Shown piece by piece: positions 26,437 to 35,206 of a stretch of 45,752 nucleotides of DNA. Source of the DNA: an uncultured Bacteroidales bacterium (lineage in GTDB: Bacteria > Bacteroidota > Bacteroidia > Bacteroidales > Paludibacteraceae); contig ONWR01000014.1 of NCBI GenBank assembly GCA_900321605.1, positions 1 to 45,752 on the forward strand. The letters are read 5' to 3'. Made by a program: the position numbers and the translations under genes. The first letter of the stretch is position 1. Each line of letters opens with the position of its first letter. Under the pieces are notes generated by a model. It was not told the origin of the DNA, ran no database searches, and saw only the letters and a list, made by a program, of their open reading frames with translations.

Positions 26437-27309
26437 ATGACGTTCCATTACCAAGTAGGCGACCATATATTCGCTATCGAAGCAACCGACGAGCAGTTCG
26501 CACAACTGCCTAACTATGCTCCTTTCCGTATATCCACCGATGCCTCTCCGCTCTTTGTGATCCATGTCGAAGACGGAGATATCCCTTCGTCGGACAACTG
26601 GGAGCATGTCTATACCGACCGTTCGGACGAAGATATGCCGCGCATTGAGATGTACCGCCTTGCGGGGCAGTGGTTGTTCCGCGTCTCGATGTCTCGGGAA
26701 GGGGAGATCGTGTGTGCGATGCGTTGCTCGGAGGATTGGAGCGAAGTGTCGCTTTTCATGCACCCTGCCTATGTGCGTTTCGCTATTGATAATGCCGCAA
26801 TGCTCGTCTATGCGTTCGCTACGGTAGGGCATAAGACCCTCCTTTTTCATTCGTCCGTCACGGTGCGTGATGGGTTCGCTTATATGTTCCTCGGGCATTC
26901 GGGAACGGGTAAGAGCACACATTCGCAGCAATGGAAAGCGGCTTTTCCGGAGGTGGAACTGCTCAACGATGATAATCCTGCCGTGCGCATCATGGACGAC
27001 CGGACTGTGCGTGTCTATGGTACCCCTTGGAGCGGTAAGACACCTTGTTACAAAGCGTCCTCGGCACCCGTGGCAGCACTCGTTCAGTTGGCGCAAGCAC
27101 CTCAGAATAGCATCACTCGGTTGCGGATGTCGCAGGCATATCCCTTCATCCTTGCGTCCGTCAGCGGACTCAAGGTACTGCCTAAGATGATGGATCAGAT
27201 CTACGAATCCATCGCTCTGCTCTTGGAACTCTGTCCTGTCTATAAACTGGAATGTCTCCCTAACCCTGATGCGGCACGGGTTTGTTACGAGGAAATCAAC
27301 AGAGAGTAG
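26437..27309 (+). CDS. HPr-kinase-like P-loop protein of unknown function
   Basis: A 290-residue cytoplasmic protein resembling the C-terminal kinase domain of HPr kinase/phosphorylase (HprK). Walker A is GHSGTGKST (153-161), preceded by LLFHSS (135-140), where HprK has a comparable His-Ser element, and followed by LLNDDNPAVRI (175-185), which resembles the HprK acidic motif. The N-terminal half (1-125) is beta-rich with no family I recognise. Proteins of this kind in Bacteroidetes are usually annotated only as hypothetical or PEP-carboxykinase/HPr-kinase-fold, and some relatives work in peptide maturation. No obvious substrate gene is adjacent. It follows addB behind a repeat array and converges on mtaB. 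Confidence 0.6.
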   Translation: MTFHYQVGDHIFAIEATDEQFAQLPNYAPFRISTDASPLFVIHVEDGDIPSSDNWEHVYTDRSDEDMPRIEMYRLAGQWLFRVSMSREGEIVCAMRCSEDWSEVSLFMHPAYVRFAIDNAAMLVYAFATVGHKTLLFHSSVTVRDGFAYMFLGHSGTGKSTHSQQWKAAFPEVELLNDDNPAVRIMDDRTVRVYGTPWSGKTPCYKASSAPVAALVQLAQAPQNSITRLRMSQAYPFILASVSGLKVLPKMMDQIYESIALLLELCPVYKLECLPNPDAARVCYEEINRE

Positions 27310-27330
27310 TATTTACGGTTTACGTGGTTT

Positions 27331-27396
27331 TCAATCGTCAATTATTCTCAATCGTCAATCAATCGTACATCGTCCATCGTCAAATCGTCAATCTCT
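27331..27396 (+). repeat. ATCGTCA-class period-7/8 array between convergent genes
   Basis: Units such as TCAATCG, TCAATTATTC, TCAATCG, TCAATCAATCG, TACATCG, TCCATCG, TCAAATCG, TCAATC. It runs over the 3' end of mtaB, so the last mtaB codons (FERLTI) lie in it. Confidence 0.65.
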
Positions 27397-28711
27397 CGAA
27401 GGTATTGACCTTCGTCTTGTCGTACGGACAACTGACTTTGATATAGTTCTCCGTGAAGCCGAACATCAGTCCGTCTTTGTGTGTGCTTTCCCAAAGAACC
27501 GTCGCCTCGTAGCCCTCGTGCTCGCGGTAGAAAGCCTCGGTCTTACGGGCTGAGATAGCATGCAGCTCTTTGCTGCGACGCTCACGCTCTTTCTGCGGAA
27601 CAACCGTCAGATCCATCTCTAACATACGCGTGTTCGCGCGTTCCGAATAGGTGAAGACATGCAACTGACTCACCGGCAGTTGCTCTATGAAATCCACATA
27701 GTCGCGCCAGCATTCTTCCGTCTCTCCGCGTACGCCTACCATACAATCCACACCGATGAACGCATGCGGCATCACGCGTTTGATATGCGCTACGCGTTCC
27801 GCGAACAACTCCCGCGTGTAACGTCTGCCCATGATCTTCAGCACCTCGTTGCTGCCGCTCTGGAGAGGAATATGAAAATGCGGTGCGAAATGTTTGCTAT
27901 TCGCTACAAAATCAATGATTTCATCGCTCAGCAAATTCGGCTCACAACTACTAATCCGTATCCTGTAATCTGAATTCTGACTTCTGACTTCTGAATCCTG
28001 ACTTCTGAAATCTGAAATCTGTATTCTGTCTAACTCCTTCAGCAGATCGATGAACCGTTCGTTGGTGCTTCGTCCGAAATCGCCGATGTTTACTCCGCTG
28101 AGAATGAGTTCCTTAGCTCCTCCCTTTAGCGCCTCCTGCGCCTCTTTGACAACCGATGCAATGGACGGGTTGCGGCTCTTACCGCGTGCCAGCGGGATCG
28201 TGCAGTACGAGCAGAAATAGTTGCATCCGTCCTGCACCTTCAAAAAGCACCGCGTCCGGTCATCCTTACTGTACGCCCCATGAAAATCCTCCACCTCACG
28301 GATAGGGGAGATTTGAATCTTCAAATCTTCAAATTTTCGAATCTTCGAATCTTCAAATTTTCGAATCTTCAAATCTTCTAATCTCTTGACGAACTCCGGC
28401 AAATGGAACTTCTCGTCTTGTCCCAATACGAAATCCACGCCCTCTATCTGGGCAATCTCGCCCGGCTTTAGCTGCGCGTAGCAACCCGTCACGATCAGTA
28501 TCGCATTCGGGTTCTGCCTCCGAATACGATGAATCGCCTGCCGGTCTTTATGATCCGCAGTATCGGTTACAGAACACGTATTGATGATACATATATCCGC
28601 CTCCTCGCCCTGTTTGGCACGAGTATGTCCGCGCTCCAGCAATGCCTTGCCCAGCGCACTGCTCTCCGCAAAATTCAGTTTGCAGCCTAATGTGGTGAAA
28701 GCTATTTTCAT
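27380..28711 (-). CDS. mtaB: tRNA t6A37 methylthiotransferase MtaB
   Basis: Radical-SAM enzyme that adds the methylthio group to t6A at position 37 of tRNAs, making ms2t6A. The 443-residue protein has the N-terminal MTTase domain with cluster ligands C10, C46 and C77 (LGCKLN, NTCSVT, TGCYAQ), the radical SAM motif CNYFCSYC (C163, C167, C170), HIPLQSGS and a short C-terminal TRAM-like region. Two period-7 arrays lie in frame: about residues 111-133 (KIRKFED repeats) and about 238-258 (SEVRSQNSD-like). MtaB orthologues lack these. A promoter at 28720-28751 puts the transcript start within a few bases of the ATG, so the mRNA is probably almost leaderless. Confidence 0.93.
   Translation of the reverse strand: MKIAFTTLGCKLNFAESSALGKALLERGHTRAKQGEEADICIINTCSVTDTADHKDRQAIHRIRRQNPNAILIVTGCYAQLKPGEIAQIEGVDFVLGQDEKFHLPEFVKRLEDLKIRKFEDSKIRKFEDLKIQISPIREVEDFHGAYSKDDRTRCFLKVQDGCNYFCSYCTIPLARGKSRNPSIASVVKEAQEALKGGAKELILSGVNIGDFGRSTNERFIDLLKELDRIQISDFRSQDSEVRSQNSDYRIRISSCEPNLLSDEIIDFVANSKHFAPHFHIPLQSGSNEVLKIMGRRYTRELFAERVAHIKRVMPHAFIGVDCMVGVRGETEECWRDYVDFIEQLPVSQLHVFTYSERANTRMLEMDLTVVPQKERERRSKELHAISARKTEAFYREHEGYEATVLWESTHKDGLMFGFTENYIKVSCPYDKTKVNTFERLTI
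27965..28027 (-). repeat. TTCAGAA-class period-7 array in mtaB
   Basis: On the coding strand: ATTCAGA, AGTCAGG, ATTCAGA, AGTCAGA, AGTCAGA, ATTCAGA-like units. Same class and sense as in the amidase linker. Confidence 0.75.
28318..28386 (-). repeat. AATCTTC-class period-7/8 array in mtaB
   Basis: On the + strand: AATCTTC, AAATCTTC, AAATTTTCG, AATCTTCG, AATCTTC and so on; encodes the KIRKFED repeats. Confidence 0.75.
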
Positions 28712-28719
28712 TTTCGCTG

Positions 28720-28751
28720 CAAAATTACAAAAAAAGATTCAAATACACAAG
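28720..28751 (-). promoter_or_regulatory. mtaB promoter (near-leaderless)
   Basis: Minus strand: CTTG (28751-28748), 20-base spacer, TAATTTTG (28727-28720). The -7 element ends 8 bases before the ATG. Confidence 0.6.
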
Positions 28752-28797
28752 GATTTGAGTGATAAATTCACTTTTTTTGCACTTTTCTCTCCATATA

Positions 28798-28829
28798 TTT
28801 GCATATATGGCTTTTTTTTCGTACCTTTG
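28798..28829 (+). promoter_or_regulatory. Promoter of the GxxExxY gene
   Basis: TTTG (28798-28801), 20-base spacer, TACCTTTG (28822-28829). The -33 region is flanked by CCATATA / TATATGG arms (28791-28810) and shares ATTTGCATATATG with the amidase promoter. Confidence 0.85.
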
Positions 28830-28913
28830 CACGCTCAATTTGTAATGTGTGTAATTGTGCCGGATATGTATGTAATACTAAGCAACGACTAAACTACAAT
28901 TTTCGAAATAGGA

Positions 28914-29333
28914 ATGGAGAACGATAGAGACATATGGAAGCAAATGGTTTACCCGGTTATTGGCGCGTGCCAAGAGGTGCATAAACAACTCGGACCATTC
29001 CTGAATGAATATATGTATCAGGATGCATTAGCTATCGAGTTGAACCTCCGCAATGTAACTTTTGATAAAGAATATTATTTTACGGCAGAATACAAGGGAT
29101 ATACGATTGACCATAGACATTTTGCGGATTTCCGTGTTATTAATGGCGACACGCCGATTTTAGTAGAGTGTAAGGCTGTTGATAATCTCGCGGATGCACA
29201 TCGCCAACAACTTTGGAACTATATGCGCCTCACTGGCATCAATTTCGGAGTGTTGTACAATTTTGCTCCGGTATATGCCAAATGCGAGAAATATCACTAC
29301 GACCCGCAAACATTTAAGATGATCGCCTTTTAG
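28914..29333 (+). CDS. GxxExxY protein (PD-(D/E)XK fold)
   Basis: A 139-residue member of the GxxExxY family, small PD-(D/E)XK-fold proteins common in Bacteroidetes and without an established function. The family segment is LGPFLNEYMYQDAL (26-39), a variant of LGxGxxExxYxxAL. The nuclease-type residues are D72 (HFADFRV), E85 and K87 (LVECKAV), followed by the QLWNYMRLTG helix. It has its own strong promoter with an 84-bp leader and stands between mtaB (divergent) and the glycan locus. Catalytic activity is not proven for the family. Confidence 0.85.
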   Translation: MENDRDIWKQMVYPVIGACQEVHKQLGPFLNEYMYQDALAIELNLRNVTFDKEYYFTAEYKGYTIDHRHFADFRVINGDTPILVECKAVDNLADAHRQQLWNYMRLTGINFGVLYNFAPVYAKCEKYHYDPQTFKMIAF

Positions 29334-29357
29334 AAACTGAAAATTATAATAAAAATA

Positions 29358-29484
29358 CCGTTATGAGATAGATCCCGGCCATATGGCCTTACGCGTACTG
29401 GATATCAGATTGCTTGTGAGCAAGCTCCCAGACACTCTTATCTCCTATCAGCAGCAGCAATCCTGCTTATCTATCTCGCAACGG
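29358..29484 (+). ncRNA. Candidate structured RNA upstream of the glycan locus
   Basis: A long closing stem pairs CCGTT (29358-29362) with AACGG (29480-29484) and, after a 2/2 internal loop, GAGATAGAT (29365-29373) with ATCTATCTC (29469-29477). Inside are a GGCC-ATAT-GGCC hairpin (29377-29388), a GCTTG-TGAG-CAAGC hairpin (29412-29425), alternatively TTGCT/AGCAA, and a small GCAG/CTGC hairpin (29454-29466). No long ORF fits. It could be a leader regulating the downstream locus, or an independent small RNA. I do not recognise a known RNA family. No T tract follows the closing stem, so it is not a simple terminator. Confidence 0.5.
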
Positions 29485-29554
29485 AGAATAATACTAATTA
29501 TAAAAACTATGCAGCGAGTGTGCTAGCATAAAACTAACAACGAAGTTGAACAAG

Positions 29555-29937
29555 AAAAAACTATTTTTAATATAATCTCTTTTTTGAAATGACTACGAAG
29601 GTAGGTTTATTGGATTGAAAATTTGTAGTGAAAATTTATTTCGACTATAAATTATCAAGACAAGAAACAAGATGATGGAATCATGATTTCAAAAAAGTTA
29701 TAATTAATATAATTTTCAATTCAAAAAGCAATAGTAATAAGAAATAAAAGTTGTTCGAAGTGGAACAAAAAAAGTATAATTAATATAATCTCTTTTTTGA
29801 AAATGATACATTAGTATCATGATTTGTATAGAGAATTTTTCAGTGAAAGTTTATTTTTGACTAAAAATTATCAATATAAAGCATTAGACAACGAAAGTTG
29901 TTTTTCAAAAAAGTTATAATTACTATAATTTTCAAAA
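29555..29937 (+). repeat. Imperfect tandem duplication with four quasi-palindromic elements before the Wzt gene
   Basis: Very AT-rich non-coding leader. Four related elements occur at 29555-29589, 29687-29719, 29766-29802 and 29903-29937, each built around AAAAAAG-TATAATTAATATAAT or its inverse (TATAATCTCTTTTTTGAAA). Elements 1 to 3 and 2 to 4 are 211-216 bp apart, and the intervening sequence is also similar (GAAAATTTATTTCGACTA and GAAAGTTTATTTTTGACTA), so a unit of about 212 bp has been duplicated. The outer parts form inverted repeats about 100 bp apart, like a small MITE or a multi-site regulatory region. No gene is present. Confidence 0.6.
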
Positions 29938-29940
29938 TAT

Positions 29941-31185
<1,245 letters not shown>

Positions 31186-31227
31186 ATTCTGAAAAACATT
31201 AATATCACACAAATAAAATTAAAAGTT

Positions 31228-32559
31228 ATGGACGTGAAAGATGTTATTATCAAGGTACAAGACTTTGGACCGGTGAAAGAAGCTCAAATAAGATTGAATT
31301 CTTTTGTTATTTTCTCGGGGGCGTCTAGTGTGGGGAAGAGTTATCTTGCGATGCTTGTGCATTTTGTTTACCGTGTATTGTTAGGGGGTGAATTGATAGA
31401 TTTTCTCCAGTCGCAAAAAATCAATGTAGAGGAATTGTATAAGCAATTCGAATCGTTACCAACGGAAAATAAAGACTATTTTTTTCGTTGTAGTGCGTCC
31501 GATTTTAAGAAATGGGTTGGAAAACGTGCAATTGAGTATATGCAGACTACTTTAGGAAATTCGGATTTCAAGGGAAAAGTGGATGTGAATTTCGTAGGTC
31601 TTCCTGATTTCTTTACTTTTGAATTAAGAAAGCAGAATGCATTAACTGAAGATTCACAAGTTATTAATAAAGTTTTCAGAATAAGCTTGAAAGAACTGGA
31701 TTCTTTCGGAGTATATTTAGAGCATGATGTAAGTATCTATCCTTTTGCTTTCTTGTTGTCTAGATATTTCCGAATAGTTCTCAATCTTCATCCCACAGAT
31801 ACGTTCTTTTTACCTCCTTCGCGTGGTGCGGTTGTTGCATTACCGGATACGGTAAGGTATACTTTGATGGAAGGTGTTGGAATGTATAAGGAATTCATTG
31901 AGGATATGTCTTATCTTAAAAATCGTGTTGAACGGTTTGTGGTAAGTGATACTTCTAAAAAGCGCAAACCTAATTTCCCTTTGATAGATGGAGTTATTTC
32001 TATTAAAGATAACGAACTCTTTTTTGCTCCCAGTTCAGGCAAAGAGAGTGCTCCGCTTCCTATATCAGCAGTTGCCTCTTCGATTAAGGAATTGGCTCCA
32101 TTGGCAATAATGATGCAAAAGAGCGTTTTAGGGCGTTATTCTATTTTGTTTGAAGAGCCGGAAGCCCATCTCCATCCGGAGCTTCAAATTAAGGCAGCTG
32201 ATGTCTTGGCGCAAGGCTTGTTAAGTGGTGCACATATACAAATAACGACACATAGTGATTATTTATTGAGGAGGCTTAACGATTTGATGCGCTTGTATAT
32301 ACTCAGAGAGTACAATGTTAAAAAGTACGAAAGTTTCTGCCGAAAATATAATTATCCCAAGGATTTAGTGATAAATCCAAATATGGTAAGTGCCTATTTC
32401 GTTAGCAAAAACGAGGATGGTTTTTCTGTAGTGGAACAGCAGGATGTAAGGAATGGAGTTCCATTCGATACGTTTGATACTGTGACGGATAAGCCTTTTT
32501 ATAGTAGTTCTATATTATATGAATTAATAGATACTATTCGCTCGGATGAAAATAATTGA
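31228..32559 (+). CDS. OLD/AAA_15-type ATPase, possible defence protein
   Basis: A 443-residue ABC-type ATPase of the RecF/OLD-like group. Walker A is GASSVGKS (31-38) after FVIFSG. The long central region is family-specific. Walker B is SILFEEPEAHLHPELQ (about 307-322), followed by the ITTHSDYLLRRL motif typical of OLD/AAA_15 proteins. No TOPRIM domain is fused. The next gene starts 14 bp before its end and encodes a nuclease-like protein, so the two are coupled and probably act together. Such ATPase/nuclease pairs are common in phage defence. It is AT-rich and inserted between glycan genes, 42 bp after the Wzt gene with no visible promoter. Not a known named system that I can identify. Confidence 0.75.
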   Translation: MDVKDVIIKVQDFGPVKEAQIRLNSFVIFSGASSVGKSYLAMLVHFVYRVLLGGELIDFLQSQKINVEELYKQFESLPTENKDYFFRCSASDFKKWVGKRAIEYMQTTLGNSDFKGKVDVNFVGLPDFFTFELRKQNALTEDSQVINKVFRISLKELDSFGVYLEHDVSIYPFAFLLSRYFRIVLNLHPTDTFFLPPSRGAVVALPDTVRYTLMEGVGMYKEFIEDMSYLKNRVERFVVSDTSKKRKPNFPLIDGVISIKDNELFFAPSSGKESAPLPISAVASSIKELAPLAIMMQKSVLGRYSILFEEPEAHLHPELQIKAADVLAQGLLSGAHIQITTHSDYLLRRLNDLMRLYILREYNVKKYESFCRKYNYPKDLVINPNMVSAYFVSKNEDGFSVVEQQDVRNGVPFDTFDTVTDKPFYSSSILYELIDTIRSDENN

Positions 32560-33199
32560 GGAATATAATGCATTGTTCCCTCGGGAGAAAGCAGTTAGAA
32601 CCGCTGGTGCATGCACGATTGCAGAGCACGAGGATACGGTAAATCTAACCAGTAGTTTGAGAGAAGTTACTTATACAGGAGTAGATTCATATCTATTTCC
32701 ACACTTGTTACCTAAAAAACTATCGGGATCGTTTCAGAAATTAGGAATTAAAAAGGATTCTACTTATGGTGCATTGTTAAAAGATTGTGATGGTATTTTT
32801 TGTGTTGATAGAGAGGACGCTATTCATGTTTATTTTTGCGAACTGAAGTCTTCTTTTTCAACGCAAGAAATAATAAAGGCAAAAGACCAAATAATAGGTT
32901 CATATTTGAAAGTAAATAATTTATTACAATTGTTGCAGGGATATAGGAGTTCTAAATTTGTATTTCATGGTATAATTGTTTCTTATGAAGCAAGTACGGA
33001 AAATTTAGCATATTTAAAAACCGTTACAAGACAAGATGAGCGATTTGTTTCTATGATATATAACGAGAGACAATATATGATGCCAACTCAGAAATTGGAG
33101 GCGTTTTATCAACCTATAGCATATAATGAACTGTTGTTTCATTATGTACCAGTGCCGGCAGGTCAATTAACATATTCCTTCCCTTTTGCAAGTTTGTAA
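32546..33199 (+). CDS. Nuclease-like partner of the AAA_15 ATPase
   Basis: A 217-residue protein of no family I recognise by name. It shows a PD-(D/E)XK-like pattern: D82 in CDGIFCV, then E99 and K101 in VYFCELKSS, with a following helix carrying K113 and Q115 (KAKDQIIGSYLK), as in many restriction-endonuclease folds. The pattern suggests a DNA or RNA nuclease, but this is inference. Translation is coupled to the ATPase gene by a 14-bp overlap. It ends 6 bp before the next epimerase gene, so the pair sits seamlessly in the glycan operon. It could alternatively be a non-catalytic partner. Confidence 0.55.
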   Translation: MKIIEEYNALFPREKAVRTAGACTIAEHEDTVNLTSSLREVTYTGVDSYLFPHLLPKKLSGSFQKLGIKKDSTYGALLKDCDGIFCVDREDAIHVYFCELKSSFSTQEIIKAKDQIIGSYLKVNNLLQLLQGYRSSKFVFHGIIVSYEASTENLAYLKTVTRQDERFVSMIYNERQYMMPTQKLEAFYQPIAYNELLFHYVPVPAGQLTYSFPFASL

Positions 33200-33205
33200 A
33201 AAACC

Positions 33206-34240
33206 ATGAAAATATTAATAACAGGAGCAGCGGGATTTATTGCCTCGAAGATTGCAGCGATGTTAGCGCAACGGGGCGATGAGGTGATTGGTGTGGATAA
33301 CATCAATGACTATTATGATGTGCGCTTGAAATATGCGCGTTTGAGAGAGTTGCTGGGGATAGAGTATGATGGAAATGACATGCCATTCTCAAAAGAATAT
33401 ACATCTACGAAATATCCAAACTTCAGTTTCATCCGATTATCAATTGAGAACAAGATGGCTGTGGATGCGGTGTTTGAGTTGATGCATTATGATGTGGTGG
33501 TGAACCTAGCTGCGCAAGCTGGTGTGCGATATAGCATAACGAATCCGTATAGTTATATGCAGAGTAACTTGGTGGGATTTCTTAATATTCTAGAAGCTTG
33601 CCGGAACTATAACGTACCCAAACTTGTTTTTGCATCTTCTTCCTCTGTGTATGGAATGAACGAGAAAGTGCCGTATAACGAGGAGGATAAGGTAGATACT
33701 CCAGTGAGCCTCTATGCAGCAAGCAAGAAGAGTAATGAGCTGATGGCGCACTGCTATAGCAAGTTGTATGGATTGCAGACAATCGGTTTGCGGTTCTTTA
33801 CGGTATATGGTCCATGGGGACGCCCGGATATGTCTCCGATGCTGTTTGCAACGGCAATGCGTGAAGGCAAACCGATTAAGGTATTCAATCATGGCGATAT
33901 GATAAGGGACTTTACATATATCGATGATATTGCGGAGGGAACGATATGTACGATTGATCATGATATTCCGGAAGATAAGCGAGAGAATGGGGTGGCATAC
34001 AGGATATACAATATCGGTTGCAGCCATCCGGTGAAACTGATGGAATTTATCACGGAGATGGAGAACGCATATGGTGCTGAGGTTCAGAAGGAGTTTCTGC
34101 CTATGCAACTTGGGGATGTGTATCAGACGAATGCGGATACGCGTAGGTTGGAAGCCGAGATGGGGTATAAGCCGCATGTGTCGCTGCATGAAGGAATAGG
34201 AGAGTTTATGAAGTGGTTCAAGGAGAAATCATTAGATTGA
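33206..34240 (+). CDS. NAD-dependent epimerase, likely UDP-glucuronate 4-epimerase
   Basis: Extended short-chain dehydrogenase of 344 residues making a nucleotide sugar for the glycan. Nucleotide-binding motif TGAAGFIAS (6-14; usual GFIGS), then VIGVDNINDYYDVRLKYARL, which is characteristic of UDP-GlcA 4-epimerases (CapI/WbpP-like), catalytic YAASKKSNE (Y near 170) and YGPWGRPDM, typical of the same group. It probably converts UDP-glucuronate to UDP-galacturonate. It begins 6 bp after the nuclease-like gene. Confidence 0.85.
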   Translation: MKILITGAAGFIASKIAAMLAQRGDEVIGVDNINDYYDVRLKYARLRELLGIEYDGNDMPFSKEYTSTKYPNFSFIRLSIENKMAVDAVFELMHYDVVVNLAAQAGVRYSITNPYSYMQSNLVGFLNILEACRNYNVPKLVFASSSSVYGMNEKVPYNEEDKVDTPVSLYAASKKSNELMAHCYSKLYGLQTIGLRFFTVYGPWGRPDMSPMLFATAMREGKPIKVFNHGDMIRDFTYIDDIAEGTICTIDHDIPEDKRENGVAYRIYNIGCSHPVKLMEFITEMENAYGAEVQKEFLPMQLGDVYQTNADTRRLEAEMGYKPHVSLHEGIGEFMKWFKEKSLD

Positions 34241-34273
34241 GTTTTAATAACGAAATAATTATTATCTGTAAAA

Positions 34274-35197
34274 ATGAAAATATTTCGAATCATAAAGCAG
34301 TTCGTATCAGATCCAGAGTATAAATTATGTCAATTAGCACTAAGGTTTATGCCCGCGGAGAGTATACCTGATAGAATGTGGATTAAATACCAATTTCATT
34401 ATGCGTTTGGATACCCATTGAATCTAAAAGAACCTCTTACATATAACGAAAAACTAAACTGGTTGAAGCTGTATGGTAAGAATCCAATGTACACTGAGTT
34501 GGTAGATAAAATCGCAGTTAAAGAATGGGTTAAAAAGCGTATCGGTGGCGAATATGTTATTCCTACGATTAATTCGTATAAGTCATTTGACGAAATTGAT
34601 TTTGATAGTTTACCAAAACAATTCGTTCTAAAATGTAATCATGATAGTGGAAGTGTGATTATTTGTGAAGATAGAGACTCCTTTAAAAAGGATAAAGCAA
34701 GGGAGATATTGTCGAATGCACTCAAAAAGAATTTCTATAAGGTAAACAGAGAATGGCCATATAAGCATGTAAAACCCATGATTTTCGCCGAGCAATATAT
34801 TGCCTGCAATGATACTAAAGAAATTGCAGACTATAAATTTTTCTGCTTTAATGGGAAGGTGAAAGCATTATTTATAGCAACAGATAGGCAAAATAATGAA
34901 GAAGAAACAAAGTTTGATTTCTTTGATGAAGATTTTAATCATTTAGCATTCACTAATGGACATCCCAACGCTAATATTTGTCCTGCAAAACCAAAATGTT
35001 TTGATTTGATGAAAACATTAGCTGAAAGATTGTCAAATGGCATACCTCATGTAAGAGTTGATTTCTATGAAGTGAATGGGCATGTTTATTTTGGCGAAAT
35101 GACTTTTTTCCATTGGGGAGGATTTATGAAATTTGAACCAAAAGAATGGGATAAAAAATTTGGAGAATGGTTAGTTCTTCCTCCAAAAACTAAATAA
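34274..35197 (+). CDS. TupA-like ATP-grasp protein, glycosyltransferase-type
   Basis: A 307-residue ATP-grasp protein of the TupA-like family, widespread in glycan loci and often annotated as glycosyltransferase. Typical segments are EPLTYNEKLNWLKLYG (54-69), ADYKFFCFNGKVKAL (about 184-198), HVRVDFYEVNGHVYFGEMTF (about 258-277) and the closing FHWGGFMKF. Strongly AT-rich, more than its neighbours, which suggests separate acquisition. It may attach an amino acid or other group to the glycan; the exact reaction is unknown. Confidence 0.8.
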   Translation: MKIFRIIKQFVSDPEYKLCQLALRFMPAESIPDRMWIKYQFHYAFGYPLNLKEPLTYNEKLNWLKLYGKNPMYTELVDKIAVKEWVKKRIGGEYVIPTINSYKSFDEIDFDSLPKQFVLKCNHDSGSVIICEDRDSFKKDKAREILSNALKKNFYKVNREWPYKHVKPMIFAEQYIACNDTKEIADYKFFCFNGKVKALFIATDRQNNEEETKFDFFDEDFNHLAFTNGHPNANICPAKPKCFDLMKTLAERLSNGIPHVRVDFYEVNGHVYFGEMTFFHWGGFMKFEPKEWDKKFGEWLVLPPKTK

Positions 35198-35206
35198 TTG
35201 AAGAAT

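Noticed and set aside
28581-28892. 103-codon ORF over the mtaB start and divergent promoters
   Set aside because: It covers two promoter regions and antisense mtaB sequence; no motif.
29358-29484. Retron msr-msd, SRP RNA or 6S RNA
   Set aside because: No reverse transcriptase is nearby, the conserved SRP domain IV sequence is missing and the length is short for 6S RNA; left as an unknown RNA.
29555-29937. Insertion sequence
   Set aside because: No transposase or remnant of one; only short repeated AT-rich elements.
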